From assembly GCA_020723385.1 (NCBI GenBank), contig DYIZ01000012.1, forward strand, positions 1-64,000: DNA of 64,000 nucleotides, in the 5' to 3' direction. Below, in pieces: positions 36,572 to 45,266 of the stretch (positions are counted from its first letter, which is position 1; each line of letters opens with the position of its first letter). The notes beneath the pieces are model-generated. The model did not search any database and was not told where the DNA came from. It worked only from the letters and a program-made list of their open reading frames with translations. This stretch comes from Candidatus Aquidulcis sp. Lineage in GTDB: Bacteria > Chloroflexota > Anaerolineae > Anaerolineales > UBA4823. The position numbers and the translations under genes were made by a program.

Positions 36572-37595
36572 GCAGCCGGTAGCTCACATAAATATCCGCC
36601 TCGATCATCCGGCTCAGGTCGGCGGTGAAGTAGTGGTGGACGAAGTACAACGTCAGCCCGTCGGCGGTCAGCGTCGGCTCGCCGGCAAATTGTGAGACAA
36701 TCTCCTCGCAGGCGGCCCACGACCCGTCGGGCTGCCGCAGGCAGCGGAACACCGCCGGGCCGGGGCGGCCTCGGCGGCTGGTTCCATTGAACCATAATTC
36801 CTGCCCATCCGCGCTGACGAAAGGCCAGCCTTCATCCCCGGAAGTGTTCACTTGTGGGCCGAGATTGAGCGGTTCACCCCATCCATCCGATATCTTCTGC
36901 GAAACCCACACATCTACTCCGCCGTAGCCGCCTGTGCGTGATGAGTGAAAGAATAGCATCTGCCCATCGGCGGAGAGGTGCAATTCGCCCACTTCGTATT
37001 CGTTCTGTTTGAGTTCGTCGCCAGCATAGCGCCAATCGAGCCATTGACCCTCCCGGAGGTCGGCGCGGAACCACTGGATGCCGGTAAATCCTTCCCTGGC
37101 AGTGCAAAAATACATGAGGTCACCGAGCACGAACTCGCAGCCGTCGAGATGCACCTCGCCGGGTGAGGCGAGCAGTACCCTTCGTGGATCGCTCCAATTC
37201 CCACTCGACTGAGTCGTCACCCAAATACCGGTCACGCCGTCGAAGAGTTGTTTTTCCGCCGGGATCGTCACATCGGGGGTGAAAAAGAAATAAAGCGTTT
37301 GCCCATCGGGTAAAACGAACGGGCTATCCTCGCCGCCCGCCGTGTTGACCGGCGCTCCGAGCGGCTCCGGCTGGCTCCAGCCGGCGATGGCGACAGGCGG
37401 CCAGGCATCCTCATCGGGGGTCATTTTGACGGCGCTGGCGGGGATAGTCGAGAGGCGGTCAACCTGGGTGGGAGATGGCGAAGGGCGTGGGGCGTGGGGC
37501 GTAGGCTGCGGAGAAGGCGTCGCCTGCTCGCAGGCGAGAGCCGCCAAGACCAGCAGCGCCAGAGGCAGGGGGAGCAGCTTCATTCGATTTTTCAT
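36567..37595 (-). CDS. PD40 beta-propeller lipoprotein
   Basis: The start at 37595 overlaps the upstream gene stop (ATGA). The 342-residue product has a lipobox ending AALAC (C22). A Pro/Ser/Thr linker follows, partly encoded by GGGCGTG heptamer repeats (37483-37503). Four to five PD40-type blades are visible, such as FVLPDGQTLYFFF, LHLSADGQMLFFHSSRTGGYGGVDVWV, FVSADGQELWFNGTS and PTLTADGLTLYFV. Such propellers are OmpA/TolB-associated or extracellular sensors in other bacteria; here the ligand is unknown. Confidence 0.85.
   Translation of the reverse strand: MKNRMKLLPLPLALLVLAALACEQATPSPQPTPHAPRPSPSPTQVDRLSTIPASAVKMTPDEDAWPPVAIAGWSQPEPLGAPVNTAGGEDSPFVLPDGQTLYFFFTPDVTIPAEKQLFDGVTGIWVTTQSSGNWSDPRRVLLASPGEVHLDGCEFVLGDLMYFCTAREGFTGIQWFRADLREGQWLDWRYAGDELKQNEYEVGELHLSADGQMLFFHSSRTGGYGGVDVWVSQKISDGWGEPLNLGPQVNTSGDEGWPFVSADGQELWFNGTSRRGRPGPAVFRCLRQPDGSWAACEEIVSQFAGEPTLTADGLTLYFVHHYFTADLSRMIEADIYVSYRLP
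37483..37503. repeat. Three heptamer repeats in the lipoprotein linker
   Basis: GGGCGTG, GGGCGTG, GGGCGTA in tandem. They encode part of the Pro-rich linker (TPHAPRPSP) on the minus strand. Confidence 0.6.
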
Positions 37596-39595
37596 TCCCA
37601 CCACTCTCCGATGAAGAATATCTCGGTGTCGTCTTTGGAGAAAATTGCGGCGTGAACCAGAAAGGTAGTGGGAAAATAGGCTGGCGTTATGTCGTGAATA
37701 GCCGTTCCGTCAGCGTTCATCACGTGCATATCGTACATCCCTTGATCGTTGATCGCAGCCACGACATAGACCAGCTTATCCCCCGCGTGCGACCAGCTTG
37801 CAAGACCCTGCGAAGCGCCATCGGTGGTCAGGCGCGTCTCGCCAGAGCCGTCGGCGTTGATGACGAAGAAATTGTAATTGCCATGCGGACTGCTGTCGTC
37901 TTCTAATCTTTCAAACACGATCCGGCTGCCGTCGGGACTCAACCGAGGGTCATAATCTCCAAACGGCAGATTCGTCTTCCCCCATTCACCCGCGCGGGGT
38001 GGGTGGGTGATTTGCACCGGATTCGTTCCATCGGCCTGTATCATCCATAGTCCGCTGTTCGATGTGAAAACGATCCGGTCGCTTGCCCAATCAATGTCGG
38101 CGTCATGCGCGCCGGAGTCGAACAGCCGGCGCGGGCTACTCCCATCGGCGGCCATCACATAAATGTCGAGATCCGTTTGGCGTTGGGACAGGAAAGCGAT
38201 TTGAGCGCCATCGGCAGACCAGGCGGGGTACACATCCAAATAAGTGTTGTCGGTGAGCCGATTGAAATTGCCTCCATCTATGCCCACAGTGCAGATTTCA
38301 AAATTTCCATCGTTATCGCCGTCAATTTTTTGAGCAAAGGCGAGCGTATCGCCCAGGTTGTTCAGCCGCAAGATTTGGATCTCCCGCGGAGCGCTATAAA
38401 CCAGGCGGGTGGATTGCGTTGCCAGGTCTAACGCATAGAGTCCCCATTTACCTTCGTGCGGTACGGTCTTTGTGGCCGTCGCGCCGTTTTGCATCCCATC
38501 CCATACCGCCAGCGCCGGTTTTGGGTCGCCGTCTTTCGTACGCAAACCGAGAACACCGAACCATTGCAGCGTCTCACCCGTGCCTGCCATACCTTGTTCG
38601 GCGAACAAACGGTCGTAAGCCTTCACGTCGAAATCGTCAATCACCAGGTAGATCCAGAAGGCCAGTCGTTCGCCGATTTGGGTGTTGATCGCCTGAAGAT
38701 AGCCAATTTGATCCTCATCCGAACCGTGCAGCGGGCCGAAATCCTGCGAAGGCCAGCCTCCCTCGGCGACAGCCAGCGGTTTGAGCGTGCGTGTGAGCAG
38801 CGGAGTGTAATAGTCGGCGGGCAGGTCAGCGGCGGTTTCGAAGGCAAAATAAGGATAGCTGGAAATCGCCCAGATGTCCAGATTCGGCTCGAAGGCCTCC
38901 ACGGTAGCCCACTTGATTCCTTCGGGTGAGCCATCGTTGAATGGGCCGCGGTTGCTGAGGTCTTCCCATTGGAAGGTGACGAAAACCAGCGTACCCGGCG
39001 ACTCGGCTTTGACAGCCGCGTAGGTTTCGCGATACAGGCTGAGGTAATTGGGGAAATCGTCGGGATAGGCGTCGGCGTAGGTGTTGATCTCAGAGGCCAG
39101 GCCCAGGTAACGTGGGTGAAATTCCCGCGCCAGCCGCACCGCGAAATTCTTGAAAGCCTGGCGGATGTCTGGTGTGCTGAAGTTGCCGTCCGCCAATTCT
39201 GGAGGCAGCGGGGCAAATTCGGTGCGGTTCAGCCCGTTCAACGGATCGGTGATGTAAACGATCTCCAGCCCATTCTGATGGGCCAGCTCCAGCGAGCCGC
39301 GCATATCCTGGATAGTTTTCGAGTTGCCGTCGGCGCTGGCGATGAATTCAGCCCACGGGATCGCCTGCTGCTGGAGGATGACGTGCCCGTGTTGGCCAAT
39401 CGCCCCGAAGGTGGCGATGAGACTTTCCATCGAAACCTCGGGCGGGGTGGGGAAAAAGCCGAAGGCAGTCTGCCCGGAATCAAACACGGAAACAGGGTCA
39501 TCGGCGGGCGGCGTTGGCTCGATCACGTTGCCGCCCTCGCAGGCCAGTCCCGCCAGCAGCAGGGCAAGAAATATCAGATAGACGGCTCGTTTCAT
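37592..39595 (-). CDS. Lipoprotein with a clan-A glycoside hydrolase-like domain and a PD40 propeller
   Basis: A 667-residue lipoprotein (lipobox AGLAC, C19). Residues about 35-370 look like a TIM-barrel glycosidase. LGLASEINTYADAYPDDFPNYLSLY holds a candidate acid/base Glu after beta-4 and LKPLAVAEGGWPS a candidate nucleophile Glu after beta-7, with AISSYPYF between. This is the arrangement of clan GH-A enzymes (GH53/GH5-like). Residues about 385-660 form a TolB-like propeller (WSADGAQIAFLSQRQTDLDIYVMAADGS). I infer an extracellular polysaccharide-binding or -cleaving role; specificity unknown. It is the first gene of a two-gene operon. Confidence 0.75.
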   Translation of the reverse strand: MKRAVYLIFLALLLAGLACEGGNVIEPTPPADDPVSVFDSGQTAFGFFPTPPEVSMESLIATFGAIGQHGHVILQQQAIPWAEFIASADGNSKTIQDMRGSLELAHQNGLEIVYITDPLNGLNRTEFAPLPPELADGNFSTPDIRQAFKNFAVRLAREFHPRYLGLASEINTYADAYPDDFPNYLSLYRETYAAVKAESPGTLVFVTFQWEDLSNRGPFNDGSPEGIKWATVEAFEPNLDIWAISSYPYFAFETAADLPADYYTPLLTRTLKPLAVAEGGWPSQDFGPLHGSDEDQIGYLQAINTQIGERLAFWIYLVIDDFDVKAYDRLFAEQGMAGTGETLQWFGVLGLRTKDGDPKPALAVWDGMQNGATATKTVPHEGKWGLYALDLATQSTRLVYSAPREIQILRLNNLGDTLAFAQKIDGDNDGNFEICTVGIDGGNFNRLTDNTYLDVYPAWSADGAQIAFLSQRQTDLDIYVMAADGSSPRRLFDSGAHDADIDWASDRIVFTSNSGLWMIQADGTNPVQITHPPRAGEWGKTNLPFGDYDPRLSPDGSRIVFERLEDDSSPHGNYNFFVINADGSGETRLTTDGASQGLASWSHAGDKLVYVVAAINDQGMYDMHVMNADGTAIHDITPAYFPTTFLVHAAIFSKDDTEIFFIGEWWE

Positions 39596-39686
39596 CGGTG
39601 ATCCTTACAGCAATACCCTTGCAGGCATCCTGAGCGCAATTTTGGGCACATCTCTTGCCCCAAATTGTGGCCTCTTTCTCATATCT

Positions 39687-40202
39687 TTACTCGGCCTGGG
39701 GTGCAGCCGCGACTCGGGGCGCCCGCTGCACCAGCGCCAGGATGGCTGCGCCCAGCCCGGTGATCAGCGCCAATGGGGTGAAGATATACCACCCGATGAA
39801 GGGCGACATGCCCGCAAGCAGGACCAGCAGCGCGGCGCGCAATGTGCCTCTCACCGCGCTTGGCGAGCCAGCCATGCGTTCGCGCACCAGCACGATCAGT
39901 CCGGTTACGCCGATGCCAGTCATTCCCAGTAAGGCCAGCAGGATCAAGATACATGGCAATGCCAATATCCCATTGAAGGGATCGGCCAGTTGGCCTGCCA
40001 GAGCCAACCCCAGCGCGGCGATGGCTCCGAAGAAGACCAGGTTCACCAGGCCAAGCAGGAAAGCTTTTGCCGGGCCGGCTTCGATCGTAGATTGCACCCG
40101 CCCAACCATGCCGGGCATCAACAGCGCCACAGCCGTAAACAGGGCAATGAAAGTTACGATGCCCGCGGTGAAGATCAATACTGCGCCAATGACTTGTTCC
40201 AT
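39687..40202 (-). CDS. Four-helix membrane protein in the ECF sigma cluster
   Basis: A 171-residue hydrophobic protein with about four helices (near 5-28, 46-70, 78-105 and 125-160). It is preceded by a strong ribosome binding site (AAGGAGGTG). The family is not recognised. It lies 45 bases downstream of the anti-sigma gene and is probably part of the same transcript, so a role in envelope stress or as an accessory to the anti-sigma factor is possible. Confidence 0.65.
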   Translation of the reverse strand: MEQVIGAVLIFTAGIVTFIALFTAVALLMPGMVGRVQSTIEAGPAKAFLLGLVNLVFFGAIAALGLALAGQLADPFNGILALPCILILLALLGMTGIGVTGLIVLVRERMAGSPSAVRGTLRAALLVLLAGMSPFIGWYIFTPLALITGLGAAILALVQRAPRVAAAPQAE

Positions 40203-40246
40203 AGAACACCTCCTTGATGGGAATGAATCTTGTGGGAAAAGGCCCT

Positions 40247-40789
40247 TTAGTTACTCTTGCGGGGCAGGATGAGCAATGTGTTACCGACGAGCCAGAGGAC
40301 ACCCGCCGAAATGATCAGCGCCAGCCAGCCCATGGTGGGGAAATCCGGCATATTGAACGACCACGACAGATCGAACGAGAGCGGGCGGATCATTACTGCC
40401 CAGGCATGGGTAATTGTCTGGATCAGGCGTGCGGTGGATGGCAGGATAACGCCGATGGCTTCGTCAGCGAAATGGGCGGCGGCTTTGGCCAGGGTGGCGT
40501 AGCCGAAAGCGAGGAGTATCCCCGCTGCGGCAGCCTGGGCTCCCAGTGCTAACCGCCAAATGCGGGGATTGTGCTGGGCTGGGATGCGCGCCAGTACGTC
40601 CCGCGATAGATCGTGGCCGAGAGGCTCCTCCGGCAAAGCCGCAAGTACGTCGAATGTGCGGCGCAGCGTATTGGCCTTGGCCTGGCAATCGGCGCACGAG
40701 GCCAGGTGGGCTTCAGCTTCACACCGCGCCTCATCGTCGAGGGTCTCGTCGAGATATTCGTTGAGCAGAGACTCAGTCAGATGACGCAT
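40247..40789 (-). CDS. Zinc-finger anti-sigma factor
   Basis: The start at 40789 has GGAGC upstream and removes a spurious extension. The 180-residue protein begins with an anti-sigma zinc-binding domain: LLNEYLDETLDDEARCEAEAHLASCADCQ carries the HxxxCxxC motif. A membrane helix lies at about 88-105 and a second hydrophobic end at about 155-175. It should hold the ECF sigma factor at the membrane until a signal releases it. It overlaps the preceding membrane-protein gene by 17 bases, and the sigma gene is two genes upstream. Confidence 0.85.
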   Translation of the reverse strand: MRHLTESLLNEYLDETLDDEARCEAEAHLASCADCQAKANTLRRTFDVLAALPEEPLGHDLSRDVLARIPAQHNPRIWRLALGAQAAAAGILLAFGYATLAKAAAHFADEAIGVILPSTARLIQTITHAWAVMIRPLSFDLSWSFNMPDFPTMGWLALIISAGVLWLVGNTLLILPRKSN

Positions 40790-41870
40790 AAGATGCTCCC
40801 GCGCGGGAAAAGGTGACCACAATCGCGCGTCCCAACAGCCACAACCCCACGCCGCAACCGGCCAACCACGAAATGAGCACGATCAGCAGCACGAGCGGCG
40901 CGAGAAAAGAGGCGCCAGGCAGCGTGGCGAGGATGAAAACGACTCCGAACAACAGCGCTATTTTGACGGGAACAGCCTGCCGGAGGATTGGGTCAGTCAT
41001 TGCCATGGGCGCAGCGTGTTTCAAACTAAAGAACAGCAGTGAAAACAGGAGCGCGTACAATACCCAAATGATCGCATGTGGCCCCAAATTCGTGGGCATC
41101 GCTTCGGGGCGCAAGATAATTCCCAACCAGATATATCCGGCTAACAGAAGAAAGCCCAGGACGATCGCCTCACGGCGCGAGGGCAGCGCGTCTCGCAGCG
41201 TGATCGTATAATTCCGCCGCGCCCGCTGCCAGATCAACCCCAGGATGGTGAGCACTCCCAACGCCCCGGCCGCCGAGAGAAGCGATGTTCCCACGTTCAG
41301 GCCGGAGACGGAGTGATAGAAGCCGCAATACAGCGCAAATCCGCTCACTAATAATACGCGGCCGGGATTGGAGCGCAGCCCGCGTTGCAAGAAGTCTGGC
41401 AGCGCAGCGATAGTCTCCCGCGAATCGGTCAAGAGAGTCTCAGCCGCCATGAGCGGCAGCATGAAAGCCATGAAAGGATGCCAGAAAAGAACCAGGATGA
41501 TGGTGTGAATAATATGCACTCCGCCAACCACCACGGAAATCTCTGGAGACCATGTGGGCGACCAGAGCACCTTTGTCATGTAGGCTTCGTACAGCCCCAG
41601 GATCGCCCCGGCAAGGAACAGGCTGGTGAACGTGACGCGCTTGCGGCCAAAAACCAGTGAAGCCAGCGCCAAAACGTGCAGGGTGTATAATGGACAAACG
41701 ACGAGCAGCCCCCAGGCGTTGAAGAAGGGAAAAGGAGACGCGGTGCTGACCACTTCTGCCAGGAATACTGACAACGCTCCGCACATCACCCAGAACAGCC
41801 ATTTCACCCGCCGGGGAAGGGGAGCGGGGACGGTGGGTAGAGAAGGTTGGCTCACAATTGCATGGTTCAT
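40773..41870 (-). CDS. Polytopic membrane protein between an ECF sigma factor and its anti-sigma factor
   Basis: A 365-residue integral membrane protein with roughly ten helices beginning at about residue 25. I do not recognise the family. Its start overlaps the sigma-factor stop by ATGA and its end overlaps the anti-sigma start by 17 bases, so the three are translated together. This position suggests it acts as the sensor, or as a partner in anti-sigma control. No catalytic motif is evident. Confidence 0.7.
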   Translation of the reverse strand: MNHAIVSQPSLPTVPAPLPRRVKWLFWVMCGALSVFLAEVVSTASPFPFFNAWGLLVVCPLYTLHVLALASLVFGRKRVTFTSLFLAGAILGLYEAYMTKVLWSPTWSPEISVVVGGVHIIHTIILVLFWHPFMAFMLPLMAAETLLTDSRETIAALPDFLQRGLRSNPGRVLLVSGFALYCGFYHSVSGLNVGTSLLSAAGALGVLTILGLIWQRARRNYTITLRDALPSRREAIVLGFLLLAGYIWLGIILRPEAMPTNLGPHAIIWVLYALLFSLLFFSLKHAAPMAMTDPILRQAVPVKIALLFGVVFILATLPGASFLAPLVLLIVLISWLAGCGVGLWLLGRAIVVTFSRAGASYASSD

Positions 41871-42445
41871 TGTTGGTTACCATGAAATTCGGTTTCTGAT
41901 AGCGTATTTTTCAACCGGTCAGCCAACAGCCGGCGGGCGCGAAACAGGTCGCTTTTTACGTCGCTGAGCGGGCGCCCGAGTGCGGCGGCCATTTCGTCGT
42001 AACTGAGTTCCTGGAAGTGACGCAGCTCGATGGCGGCCCGATAACGCGGCGGCAACTGTAAGATTTCGGCTCGCACAGCGTGGCTGGTCTCACGAGCCAG
42101 GGTCAACTCTTCGGGGCTGGGACCAGCCAGCGGGAGTGACAGAGACCCATCCTCTTCGAGAGTCAACGGCTCTGCGGGTTTCGCTTCCAGCCGATTGAGG
42201 CACACGTTGACGGTGATGCGCTTGAGCCAGGGTACGATCGGGCGAGTCGCGTCGAATGTCGCCAGGGCGCGGTAAGCCCGCAGGAAAGCTTCCTGGGCGG
42301 CGTCCTCGGCATCGAGCCGGTTGCCCATCAGCCGGTAGGCCACATTGAACACCGGCGCCTGGCAGCGACGAACCAACTCCCCGAAGGCTTCCTTATCGCC
42401 TCGGATGGATTGCACGATCAGGTCGCCCTCGTTTGCCTGGTTCAT
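41867..42445 (-). CDS. ECF-type RNA polymerase sigma factor
   Basis: A 192-residue sigma-70 family factor lacking regions 1 and 3. Region 2 is clear (FGELVRRCQAPVFNVAYRLMGNRLDAEDAAQEAFLRAYRALATFD, and VPWLKRITVNVCLNRL). Region 4 is at about 125-180 (LPPRYRAAIELRHFQELSYDEMAAALGRPLSDVKSDLFRARRLL). It probably directs a stress or envelope regulon and is held by the zinc-finger protein encoded two genes downstream. Confidence 0.95.
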   Translation of the reverse strand: MNQANEGDLIVQSIRGDKEAFGELVRRCQAPVFNVAYRLMGNRLDAEDAAQEAFLRAYRALATFDATRPIVPWLKRITVNVCLNRLEAKPAEPLTLEEDGSLSLPLAGPSPEELTLARETSHAVRAEILQLPPRYRAAIELRHFQELSYDEMAAALGRPLSDVKSDLFRARRLLADRLKNTLSETEFHGNQQ

Positions 42446-42499
42446 GGTATTCTATTTATCAATACAGGCTTTGGGGTGGAAATGTTGCAGATGGTGGGG

Positions 42500-43756
42500 C
42501 TATTTTTTTACGAGAAACGAAATAACGGTCAGCGCCGCCCCGAACAGCGCCAATCCCCCGGCTATGATGCCCATTCCCATTGCCAGGGGTGTCGCCAGTG
42601 AGCGCAGGAGAGCGATCAACGTCTGCCCGAGTTCGGGAGTCAGGGGAGACGGACTCAGCCTTGGATTCACATAAGTGAGCAAAGCCCAATTGACCAGCGG
42701 ATTGATGGCTAACGCCATTCCAGCAGAGAGCAATCCCGCACTCAGCAGTGGAATACCCCACCAGCGCAGCCAGTCGCGGGCAGACCGCACCCCGAAGATC
42801 GTCACCAGCGCCAGGAGAGCGACCGGCAGAAGCGGCCCCAGGCGTACCATGATTCGAATGCGATTGAGCATGATGCGGGGATCGTCTCCAGCCGGGGGCG
42901 GTTGGCTGCCGCTGCCGGCGGGTTGAGCCAGGTCAACCTCATTCGGGAGCTGCCCGGCGACCAGCCCCAGTGCGGCTCTGATTTGTGAATCGAAGGCGGT
43001 GACCAATTCTTCCGGGGGGCGGCACAAAGGAATTTGATCGAGCTTGCCGCTGGTTGCAGCCTGTTTAATGATCTCGAGTTGTTCCAGCGTACACGGCGGC
43101 TGGGCGCTCAATATTTGCTTGAAAGCTGCCAATCCTGGCTCACTGGCCAGGCGGGTTTTCAACTCGACCAGAGAGATTTTAATCGAGAGCTGGCCACTGG
43201 CAACATTCACGTAAACGAAAACCTGATCAATGATGCTTTCGGTGGTGAGTTGCAGCCAATCGGGCGGCAGCAGATTGGCGAAAATGATTTGCCAGTCTGA
43301 AACGGCCAGCTTGCGGATGAATTCTTGTGACCCGGGGAGGGGCGGTTCTTCGGTTGGAGCTTGCCCAAATTGATCGAGACAGGCAGCCACGGATGATGCT
43401 TCGTCCTCGGTGGGAGCGCGGTGCCCGCTGCCAATATCAGCAACAGCCTGTTCGCCAAGCTCATCCTGGAGGCAGGCGCTCAACTCCGGCGAGCCAGTCA
43501 TATAGGGGTTGATATCACAGCCAGTAGGGTTATAAATGCAGGGATTGTAGCTCAGGCTGTAAACTACCTGCTGGGCAGCCAGCTCAGAAATGCGGTCATA
43601 TACCCGACGTTCTCGCAGCGCTTCCTTGTAGGTGTTCGAGTTGAAATATTGCTGTTCGACATTGAATAAAAACAACACGAGAATCGTCGTCACAACGAAA
43701 AGCAGGGCAAATAATAAAGCCAGCAGTTTGGCGGTTATCGAAAGACACGAGCGCAT
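42500..43756 (-). CDS. Membrane protein of unknown function upstream of the ECF sigma gene
   Basis: A 418-residue protein with an N-terminal helix (about 10-32), a long extracytoplasmic region (about 35-285) and three or more C-terminal helices (about 300-415). The external region has four to six Cys residues (CIYNPTGCDINP, SACLQDE, PCTLEQL, IPLCRPPEE), which may form disulfides. The start has GGAAGG upstream. It ends 54 bases before the sigma gene on the same strand. I do not recognise the family. Confidence 0.65.
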   Translation of the reverse strand: MRSCLSITAKLLALLFALLFVVTTILVLFLFNVEQQYFNSNTYKEALRERRVYDRISELAAQQVVYSLSYNPCIYNPTGCDINPYMTGSPELSACLQDELGEQAVADIGSGHRAPTEDEASSVAACLDQFGQAPTEEPPLPGSQEFIRKLAVSDWQIIFANLLPPDWLQLTTESIIDQVFVYVNVASGQLSIKISLVELKTRLASEPGLAAFKQILSAQPPCTLEQLEIIKQAATSGKLDQIPLCRPPEELVTAFDSQIRAALGLVAGQLPNEVDLAQPAGSGSQPPPAGDDPRIMLNRIRIMVRLGPLLPVALLALVTIFGVRSARDWLRWWGIPLLSAGLLSAGMALAINPLVNWALLTYVNPRLSPSPLTPELGQTLIALLRSLATPLAMGMGIIAGGLALFGAALTVISFLVKK

Positions 43757-43878
43757 GGCAACCTTCCATCGGTGAATGCGCCTACGGCGAAGGGCCTACG
43801 GCGAATATGCCTACAATCGTACAAGGTTTCTCCCAAAAGGGCAATAGGCAATTTCTGTCCACCAGCTTATCGTCCACC

Positions 43879-43916
43879 TGTGCGCTTTAGCGCAGATAGT
43901 GGCGCTAAAGCGCACA
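43879..43916. repeat. Perfect intergenic palindrome
   Basis: TGTGCGCTTTAGCGC (43879-43893) and GCGCTAAAGCGCACA (43902-43916) are exact complements around an 8-base loop. There is no T-tract on either side. Confidence 0.8.
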
Positions 43917-44010
43917 CTACAAGCTGGACTGAATTTCAATAAATCAATATTGCTCCCGCTGGATGACAATCCGGCGGCTTTTCGTCCACTTAGAAAGAGA
44001 AACGAAAATT

Positions 44011-44046
44011 AAAAAATCGAGGCCGCCAGAAGCAGATGGCGGCCTC
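44011..44046 (-). terminator. Intrinsic terminator of the VOC gene
   Basis: GAGGCCGCCA (44019-44028) pairs with TGGCGGCCTC (44037-44046). The A-run at 44011-44016 becomes a T-tract on the minus strand. Confidence 0.85.
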
Positions 44047-44076
44047 GTATCCGATGGTAACGGGTAATTGGAAATG

Positions 44077-44445
44077 TCAACCTTGCGGATTCATGCTGGT
44101 ATATAGGGCCATGCGTGTTCCCGCAGGGTCGAGGAAGATAGCAAACCATCCCATGCCGGGGATTTCTGTTTTTGGGACGAGGGATTTGCCGCCAGCAGCT
44201 TCGATAGCAGCCAGGGTGGCTGGAATATCTTCGACGCCGATGTAAACCAGAACATCGCCGGTTTTGTACATCTCGCCGTCAACTTTGACAAACCCGCCGC
44301 CAGGGCCGGGATGAACATCAAACATCGAGTAATCGAATTTTGGGTCGTATTCGATCTTCCAGCCAAATATTTTTTCGTAGAAACTGGCGCTGGCCTTCGG
44401 ATCGGTTCCAGAAATTTCAATATGGACGATAGGGTGTGCGGACAT
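44077..44445 (-). CDS. VOC-superfamily (glyoxalase/dioxygenase-like) protein
   Basis: A 122-residue protein of one VOC unit pair. It starts PIVHIEISGTDPKASASFYEKIFGWKIEY, the usual opening of small VOC proteins, and continues with VYIGVEDIPATLAAIEAAGGKSLVPKTEIPGMGWFAIFLDPAGTRMALY. Family members include glyoxalases, fosfomycin-resistance enzymes and dioxygenases; the metal-binding set cannot be assigned confidently, so no reaction is claimed. GGAGAA lies upstream of the ATG and a strong terminator follows. Confidence 0.88.
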   Translation of the reverse strand: MSAHPIVHIEISGTDPKASASFYEKIFGWKIEYDPKFDYSMFDVHPGPGGGFVKVDGEMYKTGDVLVYIGVEDIPATLAAIEAAGGKSLVPKTEIPGMGWFAIFLDPAGTRMALYTSMNPQG

Positions 44446-44525
44446 GTGAGTTTCTCCTTTGGGTTTAGAATGGTTAGGTTGATCTTAGCACAGACGTTCT
44501 AATTCGTCAAGGGAAATTAAATCAA

Positions 44526-44560
44526 ACGACGATATTGGTAAATTAGACCAATATCGTCGT
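44526..44560. repeat. Perfect 14-bp stem-loop ending the formate cluster
   Basis: ACGACGATATTGGT (44526-44539) and ACCAATATCGTCGT (44547-44560) are exact complements around a 7-base loop. On the minus strand it follows the last gene of the formate/fix train (stop at 44589), so it may act as its terminator although the following T-tract is weak. Confidence 0.7.
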
Positions 44561-44588
44561 ATCATACCTGCTTGCTCGACGAATATGC

Positions 44589-44987
44589 TCAGATTCGGGC
44601 GATATTGACGCCGTCTGGCTCGATCTCGATGCCCCAATAACCCAGGTCGCTGAATTTGTACTCGACGTACAGGCGGCCTGGCTCGCGCTCGACCTTCAAC
44701 AACTCGACCTGACGGCGGAACTGGAAAGTTACCAGGCTATCGTCCCATTCGCCTTGGGCTTCGGGATCATAGTTGGGAGGCGGTTCGTAGGCGCGCTCGA
44801 TCTCTGTCTCGCTGAGCAGCAGGCGGAGCATCGCCTCCGGGGCGTCGGCAGACCAGAGAAGGCTGGCTGTCGCCTGCTCTTCGAGCTCCTTGATGCGCTC
44901 CTCATCGGTCAACTCCCATTGAACCGGAGTCCACACGGGAGGCAGATCATCAACATTGATGGTTTCGGGATCTATGACGCCAGGCAT
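44589..44987 (-). CDS. Small protein of unknown function at the end of the formate cluster
   Basis: A 132-residue acidic soluble protein. The middle is helical and Glu-rich (WELTDEERIKELEEQATASLLW), and the C-terminal part is beta-rich (RLYVEYKFSDLGYWGIEIEPDGVNIARI). No family recognised and no metal motif. It lies 26 bases after the Lrp/AsnC-sensor gene on the same strand, so it is probably co-transcribed with focA and that gene. Confidence 0.65.
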   Translation of the reverse strand: MPGVIDPETINVDDLPPVWTPVQWELTDEERIKELEEQATASLLWSADAPEAMLRLLLSETEIERAYEPPPNYDPEAQGEWDDSLVTFQFRRQVELLKVEREPGRLYVEYKFSDLGYWGIEIEPDGVNIARI

Positions 44988-45013
44988 GACTCTATCTCTG
45001 GATTATTTGTCAA

Positions 45014-45244
45014 TCAGGCTTCAGTCGCCAGGCAGGTGAGAGTTTCGTTGATGCCTGGAATGGGCTGGATACCCGATGAGACGATGCGCCCGAGTTGGTT
45101 GATGTCTTTTGCGTCTACGATCGCGACAGCATCGAATGGCCCAAAGGTTATACTGGCCTCGACGACGCCTGCAACTTTACGCAACTGGTTGACCACATCA
45201 CTCAATTCACCGGGTCGAATTCTGATGAGAACGTAAGCTTTCAT
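45014..45244 (-). CDS. Stand-alone Lrp/AsnC ligand-binding (RAM) domain protein
   Basis: A 76-residue protein equal to the C-terminal effector-binding domain of Lrp/AsnC regulators without the DNA-binding part: MKAYVLIRIRPGELSDVVNQLRKVAGVVEASITFGPFDAVAIVDAKDINQL follows the alpha-beta pattern with the conserved G-x-(F/Y)-D. Such stand-alone proteins form small-molecule-binding oligomers. It sits 22 bases after focA; a sensing role linked to formate or an amino acid is possible but unproven. Confidence 0.88.
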   Translation of the reverse strand: MKAYVLIRIRPGELSDVVNQLRKVAGVVEASITFGPFDAVAIVDAKDINQLGRIVSSGIQPIPGINETLTCLATEA

Positions 45245-45266
45245 TTCTTCAATCCTTTCTGTTGAG

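Larger units (their letters stand above)
43757..44076. other. Intergenic region with repeats and a terminator
   Basis: About 320 bases without a gene. It holds short direct repeats of GCCTACGGCGAA (43779-43807), a perfect palindrome (43879-43916) and a terminator hairpin for the VOC gene. Confidence 0.6.
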
